Assembly (NCBI RefSeq): GCF_030651625.1
Contig: NZ_JAUSCF010000030.1
Coordinates: 1 to 64,000 of the forward strand
Length of the DNA: 64,000 nucleotides
Source of the DNA: Hydrogenophaga sp.
GTDB taxonomy: Bacteria; Pseudomonadota; Gammaproteobacteria; Burkholderiales; Burkholderiaceae_C
Direction of reading: 5' to 3'
The notes under the pieces are model-generated. The model did no database searches, was not told where the DNA came from, and saw nothing but the letters and a program-made list of their open reading frames with translations. Position 1 is the stretch's first letter, and each line of letters starts with the position of its first letter. Positions 25,524 to 33,599 of this stretch are shown here, piece after piece. The position numbers and the translations under genes were made by a program.

Positions 25524-26327
25524 TCAAACGCCTTTGAGCACCTGCCCTGCTCCCCACTCCGCCTGAATCGGCAGGTTGCTCAAATGCACCGCTGCGGCAA
25601 TGCGGGCCACCTGCTCAGCGTTACGCACATCGCGCGGCGCTTGGTCCAGCACGGCGGTCATAGTCTCTCCCCTGGCTGGGTCCTGGCTACGCAGATCGCG
25701 CAATGCGTCTTCCAGCAGCAGTAGCTTGATCTTCTGCACCTCTGCGGGCGTGATCCCGTCCGGCCCGTAGTGGGTTTTCACATAAGGGTGTGCGCAGTGG
25801 AACAAGGCGCAGGACTGCACAAAGGCGGCCGTGAAAACAAAGCCACGTTCCCGGGTATCGATCACCTTCATGCCCGCAGCTCTCTGTCCAGCCCGAATGG
25901 CTTCACGCAGGGGAAGAAGCGCCGGCATGGGTACAGCTGGGTCACCACCCTTGGGCAGGCGCATGTGGTGGAACACCTCCACCATCAGGTTGTCCTGGAA
26001 CACCTTGTTCAGGAAGCGTTCCAGGAAAGTGTCATTCACCTGCGGGCGTTCAGCGTGCATGCGGTTGCGCAGCAGGCTGACCCACTTGGGATGCATGCGC
26101 ATCGGATCACCGGGGAGGTAGACCTCGGGCACTTCTCGCGTGGGAGGAAGCGCCACCGGGCCGGTCAGGCCCTGCAGGATGAGTGAATCCGCGGGCACCA
26201 GTGGTGCATGCTGAGCGAGGCCAGCGCTGGGCACTGGTGGAAAAACACTCACCTTCTGCGCGCGCACCGGGCGGCTGGTGCTGTTTGCAGAAGAAGCGTG
26301 AACATTGCGTCGGATGGGATTGTTCAT
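25524..26327 (-). CDS. Hypothetical mobile-element-associated protein
   Basis: The 267-residue protein has a basic 25-residue N-terminus, then REVPEVYLPGDPMRMHPKW, LERFLNKVFQDNLMVEVFHHM and RGFVFTAAFVQSCALFHCAHPYV. The last stretch recalls the core helix of HD-domain proteins found in integrative elements, but the HD pair itself is absent, so no activity is proposed. AAAGGA lies six bases before the ATG, a good ribosome site. It runs in the same direction as the integrase, downstream of the gene at 26446-26973, and is probably part of the same element. Confidence 0.6.
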   Translation of the reverse strand: MNNPIRRNVHASSANSTSRPVRAQKVSVFPPVPSAGLAQHAPLVPADSLILQGLTGPVALPPTREVPEVYLPGDPMRMHPKWVSLLRNRMHAERPQVNDTFLERFLNKVFQDNLMVEVFHHMRLPKGGDPAVPMPALLPLREAIRAGQRAAGMKVIDTRERGFVFTAAFVQSCALFHCAHPYVKTHYGPDGITPAEVQKIKLLLLEDALRDLRSQDPARGETMTAVLDQAPRDVRNAEQVARIAAAVHLSNLPIQAEWGAGQVLKGV

Positions 26328-26445
26328 GATGTGTCCTTTGGTGCAATGAAGGTTTCAGAGATTGGTCTCAGGGGGCAAAGCAGTCGTGGACGGAGTGAAG
26401 CGCGCACAGACAGAAGTGGCTTGCGGTTTCACCCCTCCAAACCGG

Positions 26446-26973
26446 TCAGGTCGCCTTGCGCAGCGGTGAGTTCTTGTTGGGAGACTTGGGCGCCATATCC
26501 GTCCTATCCGCCCTATTCGCCCTATTCGCCCTCTCACCCTTCTCCGCACGGTCTGCAGGCGCTGGCTGTTTCGCTCGACCACCCGGCATCACCGGAAACA
26601 CCGTTTCAGGGGCCATCAAGGCAAGCGTGATTTCGAAAGCATCGGTGTCGGTGAAGACAGCCAGTGGCAGGACGGCTTTATCCAGCGCCTCTCTCAGTCG
26701 CATGGCCGCCTCTTTGCCCAGTGCGTTGTGGCACCTGTCGGAGAGGCCGACGAGCCCGATGGCGAACAACTTGTGCACTTTCACGGTGTTTTCAGCTTGA
26801 GGTGGCCTTGGCCCACTGGCCGTGGCGCTACCTGCTGCTTGGGTGGCTTGAGTGGTTTCGGCATCCGGCTTGTTTGTGCTGGCCTTCGCCCTGGATCGGC
26901 TTTTCTTCGTTGCAGCTGCACCCGGCTTGTTTGGTGCGGCAGCTGGTTTGGTGCTGGTGGTCTTGCGGTTCAT
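26446..26973 (-). CDS. Hypothetical Lys/Ala-rich protein with repeat tail
   Basis: ATG 26973 gives 175 residues and has AAGGA five bases upstream; earlier starts lack a site. The first 60 residues are lysine/alanine/threonine-rich and disordered, like a DNA-binding or histone-like tail. The middle (VKVHKLFAIGLVGLSDRCHN, MRLREALDKAVLPLAVFTD) looks folded. The C-terminus carries a short repeat, RANRANRADRTD, from a 9-bp tandem repeat, and ends basic. I do not recognise it. It lies between the integrase and the gene at 25524. Confidence 0.55.
   Translation of the reverse strand: MNRKTTSTKPAAAPNKPGAAATKKSRSRAKASTNKPDAETTQATQAAGSATASGPRPPQAENTVKVHKLFAIGLVGLSDRCHNALGKEAAMRLREALDKAVLPLAVFTDTDAFEITLALMAPETVFPVMPGGRAKQPAPADRAEKGERANRANRADRTDMAPKSPNKNSPLRKAT
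26496..26534. repeat. Short tandem repeat (about 9 bp unit, CGCCCTATT-like)
   Basis: Units of the form CGCCCTATT repeat about three to four times with slight changes inside the gene at 26446-26973, encoding the peptide RANRANRAD on the minus strand. Such a tract can vary in copy number by slippage without shifting the frame. Confidence 0.55.
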
Positions 26974-27178
26974 GGGAATCCTTTTCATGGGTGGCGTTGA
27001 AGGGAAACGGTTCGAGGTGTCTGGTCTGCCTTGCGGCGGTGGCTTCTGCATTGGCTGAGCGCTGGCTGAGGTCTGATCTGACGTTCGACAGGCAAAGCTC
27101 CGCCCTGCCCTCTGGCTCACCGTTTCTGAAACTCGGTAGCTGAGAGGGTTGAAGGTTTTGGCTGGGAGGTTGGAGGGC

Positions 27179-28654
27179 TTAGCAGCCCATGGCGGTTACT
27201 GCGTTCGCTCTGCTGTATTGCGGGTGCGGCACAGAGAACGAATTCGCAGGAAACCACCGGACACCCGGCGGTGGCTGGGCATCACCGGGGGCCTGTCGCT
27301 GTGCTTTGGCGCGTTGGCCTGAGATGCCCCTGGGCTTGGGTGTGGGTTGTGGGCTCTGCTGGTCGGCCGTCACGTACAGCGGAAGGCCGGGCGCACCAGT
27401 CTGGCTTGAAGAGGCATCCGGCTGGTGGCGCACCAGGGGGCCGTGGTTCATCCGGTTGGCCAGCAGGCGTTCCATGGCCGAGCCGTCCTGGCGGGTCATG
27501 TTGGGCACGTACCGGCTGTAGGTGCGAAACAGCATTTCGGTGCTGGTGTGGCCCAGTTGCCGTGCGATCCATTCGGGTGCTTCGCCCGAGGCCAGCCACA
27601 GGGTGGCGGCGGTGTGCCGCATCTGGTACGGGCGGCGCTGCTCGTAGCCCAGGTGGCGCAGCAAGGGATACCAGACCCGCTTGGTGAAGTTGGTGTTGTC
27701 CAGGGGTTGGCCCAGCAGGTTGCAGAAGACGTATTCCGACACTTTCCCGGTGACTTGATGCTGGCGCAGCAAGGCATCGAACACCGGCTGGCTCATCTGG
27801 ATGTCGCGCTGGCTGCCGTCGGTCTTGGTGTAGTCGTCTTCACCCAGCACGTGGGTCTCACGCACCAGGATCAGCCGATGATCGAAGTCAAGGTATTTCC
27901 ATTTCAGTCCATTGATCTCGCCGGTGCGCATGCCGGTAAAGAAGCGCACCATCAGGTAGTCCTTGAAGTCAGAACGGATGGTGGCCAGGATGGTTTGCAC
28001 CTGATCCAGCGAGAACGGCTGGATATCGGCCTTGCGCACCCGAAGGCGTTTCACGTTCACAGCGGGTGAGGTGAACTCGAAGCGTTCTGCGGCTTCGGCC
28101 ATGATCTGTCTGAGCGTGCCCATGATCTCGTTGATGCGCTTGGCAGACAGGCCCGTGCTTTCTCCACGACCGGGTTCTTTGGCCAAAGCGGCACGAAATG
28201 CCAAGACGTCCGTCTTGGTGATGCTGGCGATGGGCTTCTGACCGAAGTGCGGCTTGATGCGGCCATCGAGTGTAGAGAGCAGCGAGCGGATGTGGCTGCG
28301 GCGCCATTCGATGCTGCGTTCTTGTACCCACTGGTCCGCGAAGTCGCTGAAGGTGGGGCCTGCAGCTGACTCGGCCAACACCTCCGGCGGGGCAGGTGCA
28401 ACTGACAGGACCGATGGGGTCTCCTCCACCTGAGGTTTCGTGAAACGCGCCAGCGCCTTGCTTGAGGGGAAATAGGCTTTGTAGTCAAACGAGCCTGCCT
28501 CGATCTCTGCCTCGATGCGTGCCAGTACTTTTTCCATTTTCCGGCGGTTCACAGGGCTGTCAGGCAGCGCGGTGTATTCGCGGCAGCGTTGACCCTGGTA
28601 GCGGAAGTCGAAAAAGAGCATGCCATTCGGCTTGTGCACACGAATGTTAGGCAT
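27179..28654 (-). CDS. Tyrosine recombinase / phage-type integrase
   Basis: The 491-residue integrase has an N-terminal Arm-type domain (MPNIRVHKPNGMLFFDFRY, YTALPDSPVNRRKMEKVL), a SAM-like core-binding domain and the catalytic domain. The catalytic residues are Arg in FFTGMRTGEINGLKW, H-x-x-R in YQMRHTAATLW, His in LGHTSTEMLFRTYSRY and the Tyr in that last motif. The C-terminal 90 residues are proline-rich and variable. ATG 28654 has GGAGG eight bases upstream and overlaps the excisionase-like gene by eight bases. It would insert or excise a genomic island; the attachment site is not identified. Confidence 0.9.
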   Translation of the reverse strand: MPNIRVHKPNGMLFFDFRYQGQRCREYTALPDSPVNRRKMEKVLARIEAEIEAGSFDYKAYFPSSKALARFTKPQVEETPSVLSVAPAPPEVLAESAAGPTFSDFADQWVQERSIEWRRSHIRSLLSTLDGRIKPHFGQKPIASITKTDVLAFRAALAKEPGRGESTGLSAKRINEIMGTLRQIMAEAAERFEFTSPAVNVKRLRVRKADIQPFSLDQVQTILATIRSDFKDYLMVRFFTGMRTGEINGLKWKYLDFDHRLILVRETHVLGEDDYTKTDGSQRDIQMSQPVFDALLRQHQVTGKVSEYVFCNLLGQPLDNTNFTKRVWYPLLRHLGYEQRRPYQMRHTAATLWLASGEAPEWIARQLGHTSTEMLFRTYSRYVPNMTRQDGSAMERLLANRMNHGPLVRHQPDASSSQTGAPGLPLYVTADQQSPQPTPKPRGISGQRAKAQRQAPGDAQPPPGVRWFPANSFSVPHPQYSRANAVTAMGC

Positions 28655-28892
28655 GGAGCATTCCTCCATTCGCCATAGGGATCCCCGTCATGCCCACCGG
28701 TCTCGTCTGGGAGACGGACTTCATGTCCCGCTCGATCGTCTCCCACACGTAAAGGATCTTTCGGCCCCCAAAGGGCCGAAAGTAGTGAACGCCCTCAATC
28801 AACACGCTGTCCTTGAGGCGTTCGCGGATGGTGCGCACGTCGTACTTGATCCGTGTGGACAGTTCGTCAGTGGTCAACAACTCAGATGTCAT
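28647..28892 (-). CDS. Excisionase-like small helix-turn-helix protein
   Basis: The 81-residue protein begins TSELLTTDELSTRIKYDVRTIRERLKD, a MerR/excisionase-type winged helix that binds att DNA, followed by GVHYFRPFGGRKILYVWETIE, the wing pattern seen in excisionase-like proteins next to integrases. It is directly upstream of and overlapping the integrase gene, so the pair is one operon. It probably directs excision and may regulate the promoter at 28893-29034. Confidence 0.75.
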   Translation of the reverse strand: MTSELLTTDELSTRIKYDVRTIRERLKDSVLIEGVHYFRPFGGRKILYVWETIERDMKSVSQTRPVGMTGIPMANGGMLHA

Positions 28893-28909
28893 CGCTTACT
28901 CCTTGTTAT

Positions 28910-28932
28910 GTCTACCGTACGTATTGGTAGAC
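28910..28932. promoter_or_regulatory. Operator-like inverted repeat GTCTACC-N9-GGTAGAC
   Basis: GTCTACC at 28910-28916 and GGTAGAC at 28926-28932 are exact mirror copies, and a third half site GGTCTACC lies at 28969-28976. They sit in the 142-base gap between the leftward xis/int operon and the rightward ribbon-helix-helix gene. A dimeric regulator, most simply the RHH protein, could bind here and control both directions. Confidence 0.6.
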
Positions 28933-29034
28933 AAACAAATACTAAGCGACATCAACAGAAAAGCAAGAGGTCTACCGATGATTTTTTCTAGAGATATGGC
29001 GATTGGCTAAAATATCGGCAACCAGGACTGACCC

Positions 29035-29229
29035 ATGGAACGAAGCCAACTGAATTTGCGCATGTCTGAACAACTGGGGAAGCTCATCGATGCCAAGCGC
29101 ATTGAGCTTTCTCAAACCATGGGCGTGATCCCGAGTCGCTCAGACATCCTGCGCTTCGCGTTGTCGCAGTACCTCAACGTGGATCTGAGTCAAACGGAAC
29201 AAGACCGGCGGCGGACCGGCGAGGCATAG
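29035..29229 (+). CDS. Ribbon-helix-helix (Arc/CopG-like) small regulator
   Basis: The 64-residue protein reads ERSQLNLRMSEQLGKLIDAKR (beta strand then first helix) and IPSRSDILRFALSQYLN (second helix), the ribbon-helix-helix layout. It probably acts as a dimeric repressor of the divergent integrase operon through the inverted repeat at 28910-28932. It could also be an antitoxin, but no toxin gene follows. Confidence 0.7.
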   Translation: MERSQLNLRMSEQLGKLIDAKRIELSQTMGVIPSRSDILRFALSQYLNVDLSQTEQDRRRTGEA

Positions 29230-29690
29230 CTTGCCGTTTCCGTCCTTAAGGAAGCTTGCGCCGCCCTGATCAACCGCCCACCGCTGGCGGTCCTAGGCAC
29301 CCACTGGAGGCCAGCGGGCGGAAAGCACACATTGACAGACAGGTTGCCCTTGGACCGCAGGGGGTCGTTCAATCGCATGCACTGTTTCAGCATCTGCTGA
29401 AACAGGCGTTTTGAATGAAATTCTGCGGAATACCTGTAGCTTCCATCCTGAAGTGCCCAGCATTCTGAGCACGTAAACAGTCACGGTCCAGCTCCCAGCT
29501 TGGAACCCGGTGAAGCTTGTGCCTCCAGTTCGTCTGCAGGCTTGCGACTCACGCTGGTGTGGAGGGCCGATGCAATGGGCGACCGGTCGCGATGCAGCGG
29601 GTGCAGTCGCTCGTACTGCACGCCATGCGTCCGCTGACAAATGCTAGTCACCAATCGAAGACAGTCGCGGAATACTTCGCAAGTGCCGCA
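29230..29690. other. Gap without a supported gene
   Basis: This 461-base stretch lies between the RHH gene and the terminator of the leftward defence operon. Several short open frames exist on both strands but none has a plausible protein pattern or ribosome site. It may contain remnants of the element boundary. Confidence 0.4.
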
Positions 29691-29721
29691 AAAAAGAAAA
29701 AGCGTCCTAAGGACGCTTTTT
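29691..29721 (-). terminator. Strong intrinsic terminator closing the leftward defence operon
   Basis: AAAAAGCGTCCT (29697-29708) and AGGACGCTTTTT (29710-29721) form a 12-bp stem with a one-base centre. On the minus strand the stem is followed by a further T-run from 29691-29696 interrupted by one C. This ends transcripts arriving from gajA and its downstream genes. It can also work for rightward transcription. Confidence 0.8.
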
Positions 29722-29850
29722 CAAATTGGCGGGGGATGGGGCACTCTTAGGGCCTAAGTCTTCCAAAGCGAATCCGTGACTTCCCTGCAGTGTCCAGTGC
29801 GCATACCCCCAGTAACCCCGCGCCCTTTCGATTGCTTTTCAGCTTGAGTT

Positions 29851-30036
29851 TTAGCTTGATTTTTTCCCCTTTCGCTGCATCTCGAACTCCAAAGAGATCT
29901 CGAACACCATGAACAAGGAAGCAAACAACACCAGACACCCGCTGAGGAAGTCTCCGAACAACGCCGTGGTAGACACAGCACCGAAGACGGAAATTTGGTA
30001 CCAGTGTAAAGCAACCGCGAGGTGCATGCCCAGCAC
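29851..30036 (-). CDS. Candidate small membrane protein at end of the Gabija operon
   Basis: A 61-residue frame starts GTG 30036 (or ATG 30027) 12 bases after the DUF4238-type gene. It has hydrophobic stretches HLAVALHWYQISVFGAVST and SGCLVLFASLFMVFEISLEF and a basic tail QRKGKKSS, giving one or two membrane helices with a cytoplasmic end. Such tiny hydrophobic proteins are common as toxins or effectors in defence loci. The other two frames here are also open for a while, the ribosome site is poor and no family is recognised, so it may be chance. Confidence 0.35.
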   Translation of the reverse strand: MLGMHLAVALHWYQISVFGAVSTTALFGDFLSGCLVLFASLFMVFEISLEFEMQRKGKKSS

Positions 30037-30048
30037 CCGCGTTGATGG

Positions 30049-31056
30049 TTAGAAGTGGCCTGAGCCTTCCACAAATCTCGTTCCCCAACGAACGGATTCG
30101 TCTTCCTGGATCATCTCACTGACCATGGAAAAATCATTCTTGACGGAGAACACGTAACGCTCCGCTTCCAGCACCTGCAGCGAATTGAAGTGTTCAACGT
30201 TCTCGGGGCGGACTTCCGTCATGGAGCCTGCCAGAAGCGCCTCTACGATGCCGGAAATCTCCTTCCGCTGCGCTCTGAGCGAGCTAGGCTCCCCGAGCCT
30301 GCCCACAAGCAGCCGATCAATGCGCTCGGTCCCATCGATCATCATTTCTAGAAATGTAGGGCACATCAAGGAAAGCGCTAGTGTTGGAGACAGCGGAAAG
30401 TACAGCTGAACCCCGATGGACGCCAAGCCGAGCTTCCAGCGGCCTTCCGCATTGGGGTCATTGAACCGAACGACCGGATGATCCCCCATGAAAAAAGGCG
30501 TGTCGTCGGTGGTCTTGATCAGATGCCACACCTTCTGCAGCAGCAGGGGCGCCCAGTCCCTCGACGCATTGGCTATCAATGCCGCGTAGTGGGCCTTTCG
30601 CGCGTTCTCCTTGCTGCCGACCAAAGGGTCGGGCTGGAAGAACTCCTCCGGGGCGCCCTCCGCACGAAAAAACCCTTCCATGCGACTAGAAAGATCGTCG
30701 AAGTTTGCCATCGTCGCCTTGGTGCGCACGAGCTGTACCGCCATGAAGCTGGCGAGAATTGCCTTCTCTTCATGCCAGGCAGGGGGAAGCGCATGAGCCG
30801 CGATGACCCGCGCAGTGACATCGGCGGCCTTGGTTTCAAGGCTGCTCAGTGCGGGTTCCAGTGTCAGGGGAACCCCCTGAAAATCAAAATCGTAAATGGC
30901 CCGCTCCGCCGCGACACCTACTTTAGATTTCTTCGACGTGGAGAACGCAAAAATCTTGTCCTGGTGCTTGTCGAACGCATGCACCAATTCACGCCCACCA
31001 GAGGAGAACCGCCGCAGCATGAACTTGGGCACGTAGTGCTGCAATGGTTCGCTCAT
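30049..31056 (-). CDS. DUF4238-type protein in the defence operon
   Basis: The 335-residue protein begins SEPLQHYVPKFMLRRFSSGG, the start pattern of DUF4238 proteins (QHYVP..YLR.F), followed by IYDFDFQGVPLTLEPALSSLE and, in the centre, TPFFMGDHPVVRFND, the second conserved block of that family. Biochemical function is unknown; the conserved His and Asp positions might form a nuclease-like site. ATG 31056 has GGGAGCGG upstream; a longer frame to 31080 has no advantage. It follows the AbiJ-type gene after 89 bases in the same direction, suggesting an accessory of the Gabija operon. Confidence 0.7.
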   Translation of the reverse strand: MSEPLQHYVPKFMLRRFSSGGRELVHAFDKHQDKIFAFSTSKKSKVGVAAERAIYDFDFQGVPLTLEPALSSLETKAADVTARVIAAHALPPAWHEEKAILASFMAVQLVRTKATMANFDDLSSRMEGFFRAEGAPEEFFQPDPLVGSKENARKAHYAALIANASRDWAPLLLQKVWHLIKTTDDTPFFMGDHPVVRFNDPNAEGRWKLGLASIGVQLYFPLSPTLALSLMCPTFLEMMIDGTERIDRLLVGRLGEPSSLRAQRKEISGIVEALLAGSMTEVRPENVEHFNSLQVLEAERYVFSVKNDFSMVSEMIQEDESVRWGTRFVEGSGHF

Positions 31057-31145
31057 TGAGCCGCTCCCAGGGCCAAGCATGCCCCGATCGAGACTTGCAG
31101 CCCTGCTTCAATGAGATCTGAACCCGAGCACATGAGCCTTGACTC

Positions 31146-32057
31146 CTAGCGAGGTGCGTTCTTGCGAATCACCAGATCCACCAACGAAAAGAGCCTGTGA
31201 AACAGGTAGTCGACATGTTCTGTGTCAATCACAGGTGTTTGGCTTCGCTCGTGATGGCGCAACAGATAGCTGTTCCCAATCTCTCGAAGCTCCAAGGCCT
31301 CCTTCTCAAGAAGCTGCCGAAATGCCGGTTCGGGGCTTGCTCTGTCCAGAACCAACTTCGCCGACTTGGCCTTGTTTTCGTCTGCCAATGTCTTGATGCG
31401 CTCCCATGAATCGAACAGTCGCTCCAGTGCTTCACGGCGGATCAGTGGATCGGGATCGGAAAATTTCCTGCGCGCTTCTTCCAGCATAACGTCGAGCAAT
31501 TGGTCCCCGGTCCGAAAGTAGGTCCTCGCGAGCAAGTCCCCGATGATTGCTGGCAAGATCCGTCGGACATCGCCGCTTTCGGTAATCTCATAAGCCAGCC
31601 CGTTACGCGCGAGGATGCGGTTCACATCGGTCACGAACGCAGAACGCCCGTCCGCACTATCGAAAGTCAGATGGTGATGGCGGTAGTGATCGTGAACTCG
31701 TCCCAGAATCGGCCGTGAAACGCTTCTCCATACGAACTCGATGAAATCGAGCGCCACAAGGGTCGGGGGAGCCCACGGCTTTCCCGACCGCATGAAATCA
31801 TCTTCATCGATCTTGTCACGTTGCAGTGGCCATGACAGGCCCTCGATCTCCGCTTCGATTGCGCTTTTCAGCATGTCCGTGTCGTTGCCACAGATTGCAT
31901 GACCATCAGGACATTCTTGCGGAAACGACGCCCCGAACGCTCCGGACTTCGCCAGGGCCTCAACCAGGACCGCAATGCCGGCCCATGCCACTGGACTCAT
32001 CGTCTGCTCGGTACGGGCCCTCGGCCCGAGCTCCCGATCACTGAAATAGTTGCCCAT
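31146..32057 (-). CDS. AbiJ N-terminal-domain-4-like protein (abortive-infection related)
   Basis: The 303-residue protein starts GNYFSDRELGPRARTEQTMS, then VAWAGIAVLVEAL and ECPDGHAICGND, which matches my memory of the AbiJ-NTD4 domain associated with abortive infection and HEPN proteins. The C-terminal 120 residues are helical with a histidine-rich segment (LLRHHERSQTPVID) and could hold a HEPN-like or other effector fold; the R-x4-H HEPN motif is not certain. It starts 12 bases after gajB, so it is probably co-transcribed and may add an effector or sensor to Gabija. It could also be an independent Abi gene riding in the operon. Confidence 0.65.
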   Translation of the reverse strand: MGNYFSDRELGPRARTEQTMSPVAWAGIAVLVEALAKSGAFGASFPQECPDGHAICGNDTDMLKSAIEAEIEGLSWPLQRDKIDEDDFMRSGKPWAPPTLVALDFIEFVWRSVSRPILGRVHDHYRHHHLTFDSADGRSAFVTDVNRILARNGLAYEITESGDVRRILPAIIGDLLARTYFRTGDQLLDVMLEEARRKFSDPDPLIRREALERLFDSWERIKTLADENKAKSAKLVLDRASPEPAFRQLLEKEALELREIGNSYLLRHHERSQTPVIDTEHVDYLFHRLFSLVDLVIRKNAPR

Positions 32058-32069
32058 GGGATCGGTCCT

Positions 32070-33599
32070 TCAACGGAGCTTGAACAGGGGACTTGGATTG
32101 GATGTCGGAACCACCAAGGTGAGCGACTTTTTCGCCCTGCTAAGGGCTACGTACATCTTGGACTTGGCGTACAGGGTCGATGTGAACTGCGCCTTGTCGC
32201 AGGCCATCAGCATCACGTGGTCGCACTCGAGGCCCTTCGCCTTGTGAATACTGCTGAGCACCTTTTTAGGTAATGAAGGATGGGAATAAGAGCGCATGCG
32301 CGACACCTCCGCAAATCCTTCGTCGGGACCTGCAAACTGGCCGATGCGCACAGCATCCCGCAGCTCGGATCTGTGATCGATCTTCACGGTGTCGAAGCCC
32401 GCAGCAGCGTCCTTAGCCAGCGTACAAATTTTTGAGAGCGCGTCCGACACACCCGTGTGCGAGGGATTGTTCAGCAGGCATCGTGCGACTGCTTGGATGT
32501 TGGCCGGCTTTCCTGTGGTGGGGCGAGCTGCCCCGGTGCGGACTTCCTGCAAAAGTCGGTCACCGTGGCTGGATGGGCTGAATCCCGCCGCAACGCTGCC
32601 CATGAAGGTGATGACACCCTGTGCCAGCGCTTCCGGATCGCCATGACCGGTGCGCAGTGTCTGCACAAGCGCCGCCAGCGCATCACGCGTATGCCCTTCC
32701 CAGATCGGTACTGTCCGAAACCAAAAGGCTCGGAGTGCCGACACCAAGTCGTTTTGCGACGCGAGAACCATCAACTGTGTGTTGTCTTTCAGCACCTTGT
32801 CGATGGGCGCCCTGTGGTCCTTGGACAGTTGGTAGCCCGTTCGCATCTGAGCTGTGTTGTTTCCGATAAGCACCCTCACGGAAAGAGGCAGTCCTCCTGT
32901 CAGGTCGATCGGAGTTCCGCGCTCCAGACTCGCGCGCGCCTCGATGACCCAAGCTCCCAACAGGGGACAACCGGTTTGCCAGCGATGAGGCGTGATCAGC
33001 TTCTCGCCGGCTCCCTGCGCCTTCAAAGCGTCCCAGCGAACAAGATCCTCGCGCGCGGCTTTGTCGGTCTTGGCCCCGTAAATCCGCTGCATGGGATCGC
33101 CAAAAATCCGGACGGTTGATCCAGCGGACAGCAAGGACATGACAACACTGTGCTGATCGACACTGGAGTCCTGATGTTCATCGCACACGATGACTGGATA
33201 TCGTCGGGCCAGTGCACGAGCCACCATTGGCTGATGGCGCAGGAATCCCGCAACCTTGGTCGCCATGATCTCAAAGCCTTGTCCACCACCCTGCCACGCC
33301 CAGGATGTCAGATCTCGCGGCAAATCCAGTGGCTTGTGGTACGCCAGGGCTATCTGCGCAATCAAGGCATCGATGGTCTTGATTTCAACGCGTGACCCAG
33401 CCTTCTTCGTGCGTTCTGCGAAGACACCGCAAGCAGCGTGAGTGTGCGTCAGGATGAGCAAGCGGCCATCACCGAGCCCTCCAACCACCTCCTGCGCGTA
33501 CGCAGCCCCTTGGTATGTCTTGCCGCAGCCCGCTGCAGCTTCGATGATCACCAGTGGCTCGGGGGAGCGGAGAAGCTTGGCGACGGCCTGGTCTCTCAT
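32070..33599 (-). CDS. gajB: Gabija defence protein GajB, UvrD/Rep-type helicase
   Basis: The 509-residue superfamily 1 helicase has Walker A EAAAGCGKT (residues 20-28), motif Ia THTHAA, Walker B VIVCDEHQDSS (136-146), motif III IFGDPMQRIYG, motif V SIHKAKGLECDHVML and motif VI VALSRAKKSL. The size fits GajB, about 500 residues. ATG 33599 overlaps the gajA stop (ATGA); a frame running back to 33836 is only overlap. In Gabija, GajB binds the GajA tetramer and senses or processes DNA ends, enabling GajA cleavage of phage DNA. The pairing with an OLD-family nuclease gene makes the assignment firm. Confidence 0.88.
   Translation of the reverse strand: MRDQAVAKLLRSPEPLVIIEAAAGCGKTYQGAAYAQEVVGGLGDGRLLILTHTHAACGVFAERTKKAGSRVEIKTIDALIAQIALAYHKPLDLPRDLTSWAWQGGGQGFEIMATKVAGFLRHQPMVARALARRYPVIVCDEHQDSSVDQHSVVMSLLSAGSTVRIFGDPMQRIYGAKTDKAAREDLVRWDALKAQGAGEKLITPHRWQTGCPLLGAWVIEARASLERGTPIDLTGGLPLSVRVLIGNNTAQMRTGYQLSKDHRAPIDKVLKDNTQLMVLASQNDLVSALRAFWFRTVPIWEGHTRDALAALVQTLRTGHGDPEALAQGVITFMGSVAAGFSPSSHGDRLLQEVRTGAARPTTGKPANIQAVARCLLNNPSHTGVSDALSKICTLAKDAAAGFDTVKIDHRSELRDAVRIGQFAGPDEGFAEVSRMRSYSHPSLPKKVLSSIHKAKGLECDHVMLMACDKAQFTSTLYAKSKMYVALSRAKKSLTLVVPTSNPSPLFKLR

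Noticed and set aside
29722-29760. A tRNA 3' end (TTGGCGGGGG on the plus strand) beside the terminator, as an att site
   Set aside because: No T-loop or cloverleaf follows; the hairpin is better explained as the terminator of the leftward defence operon.
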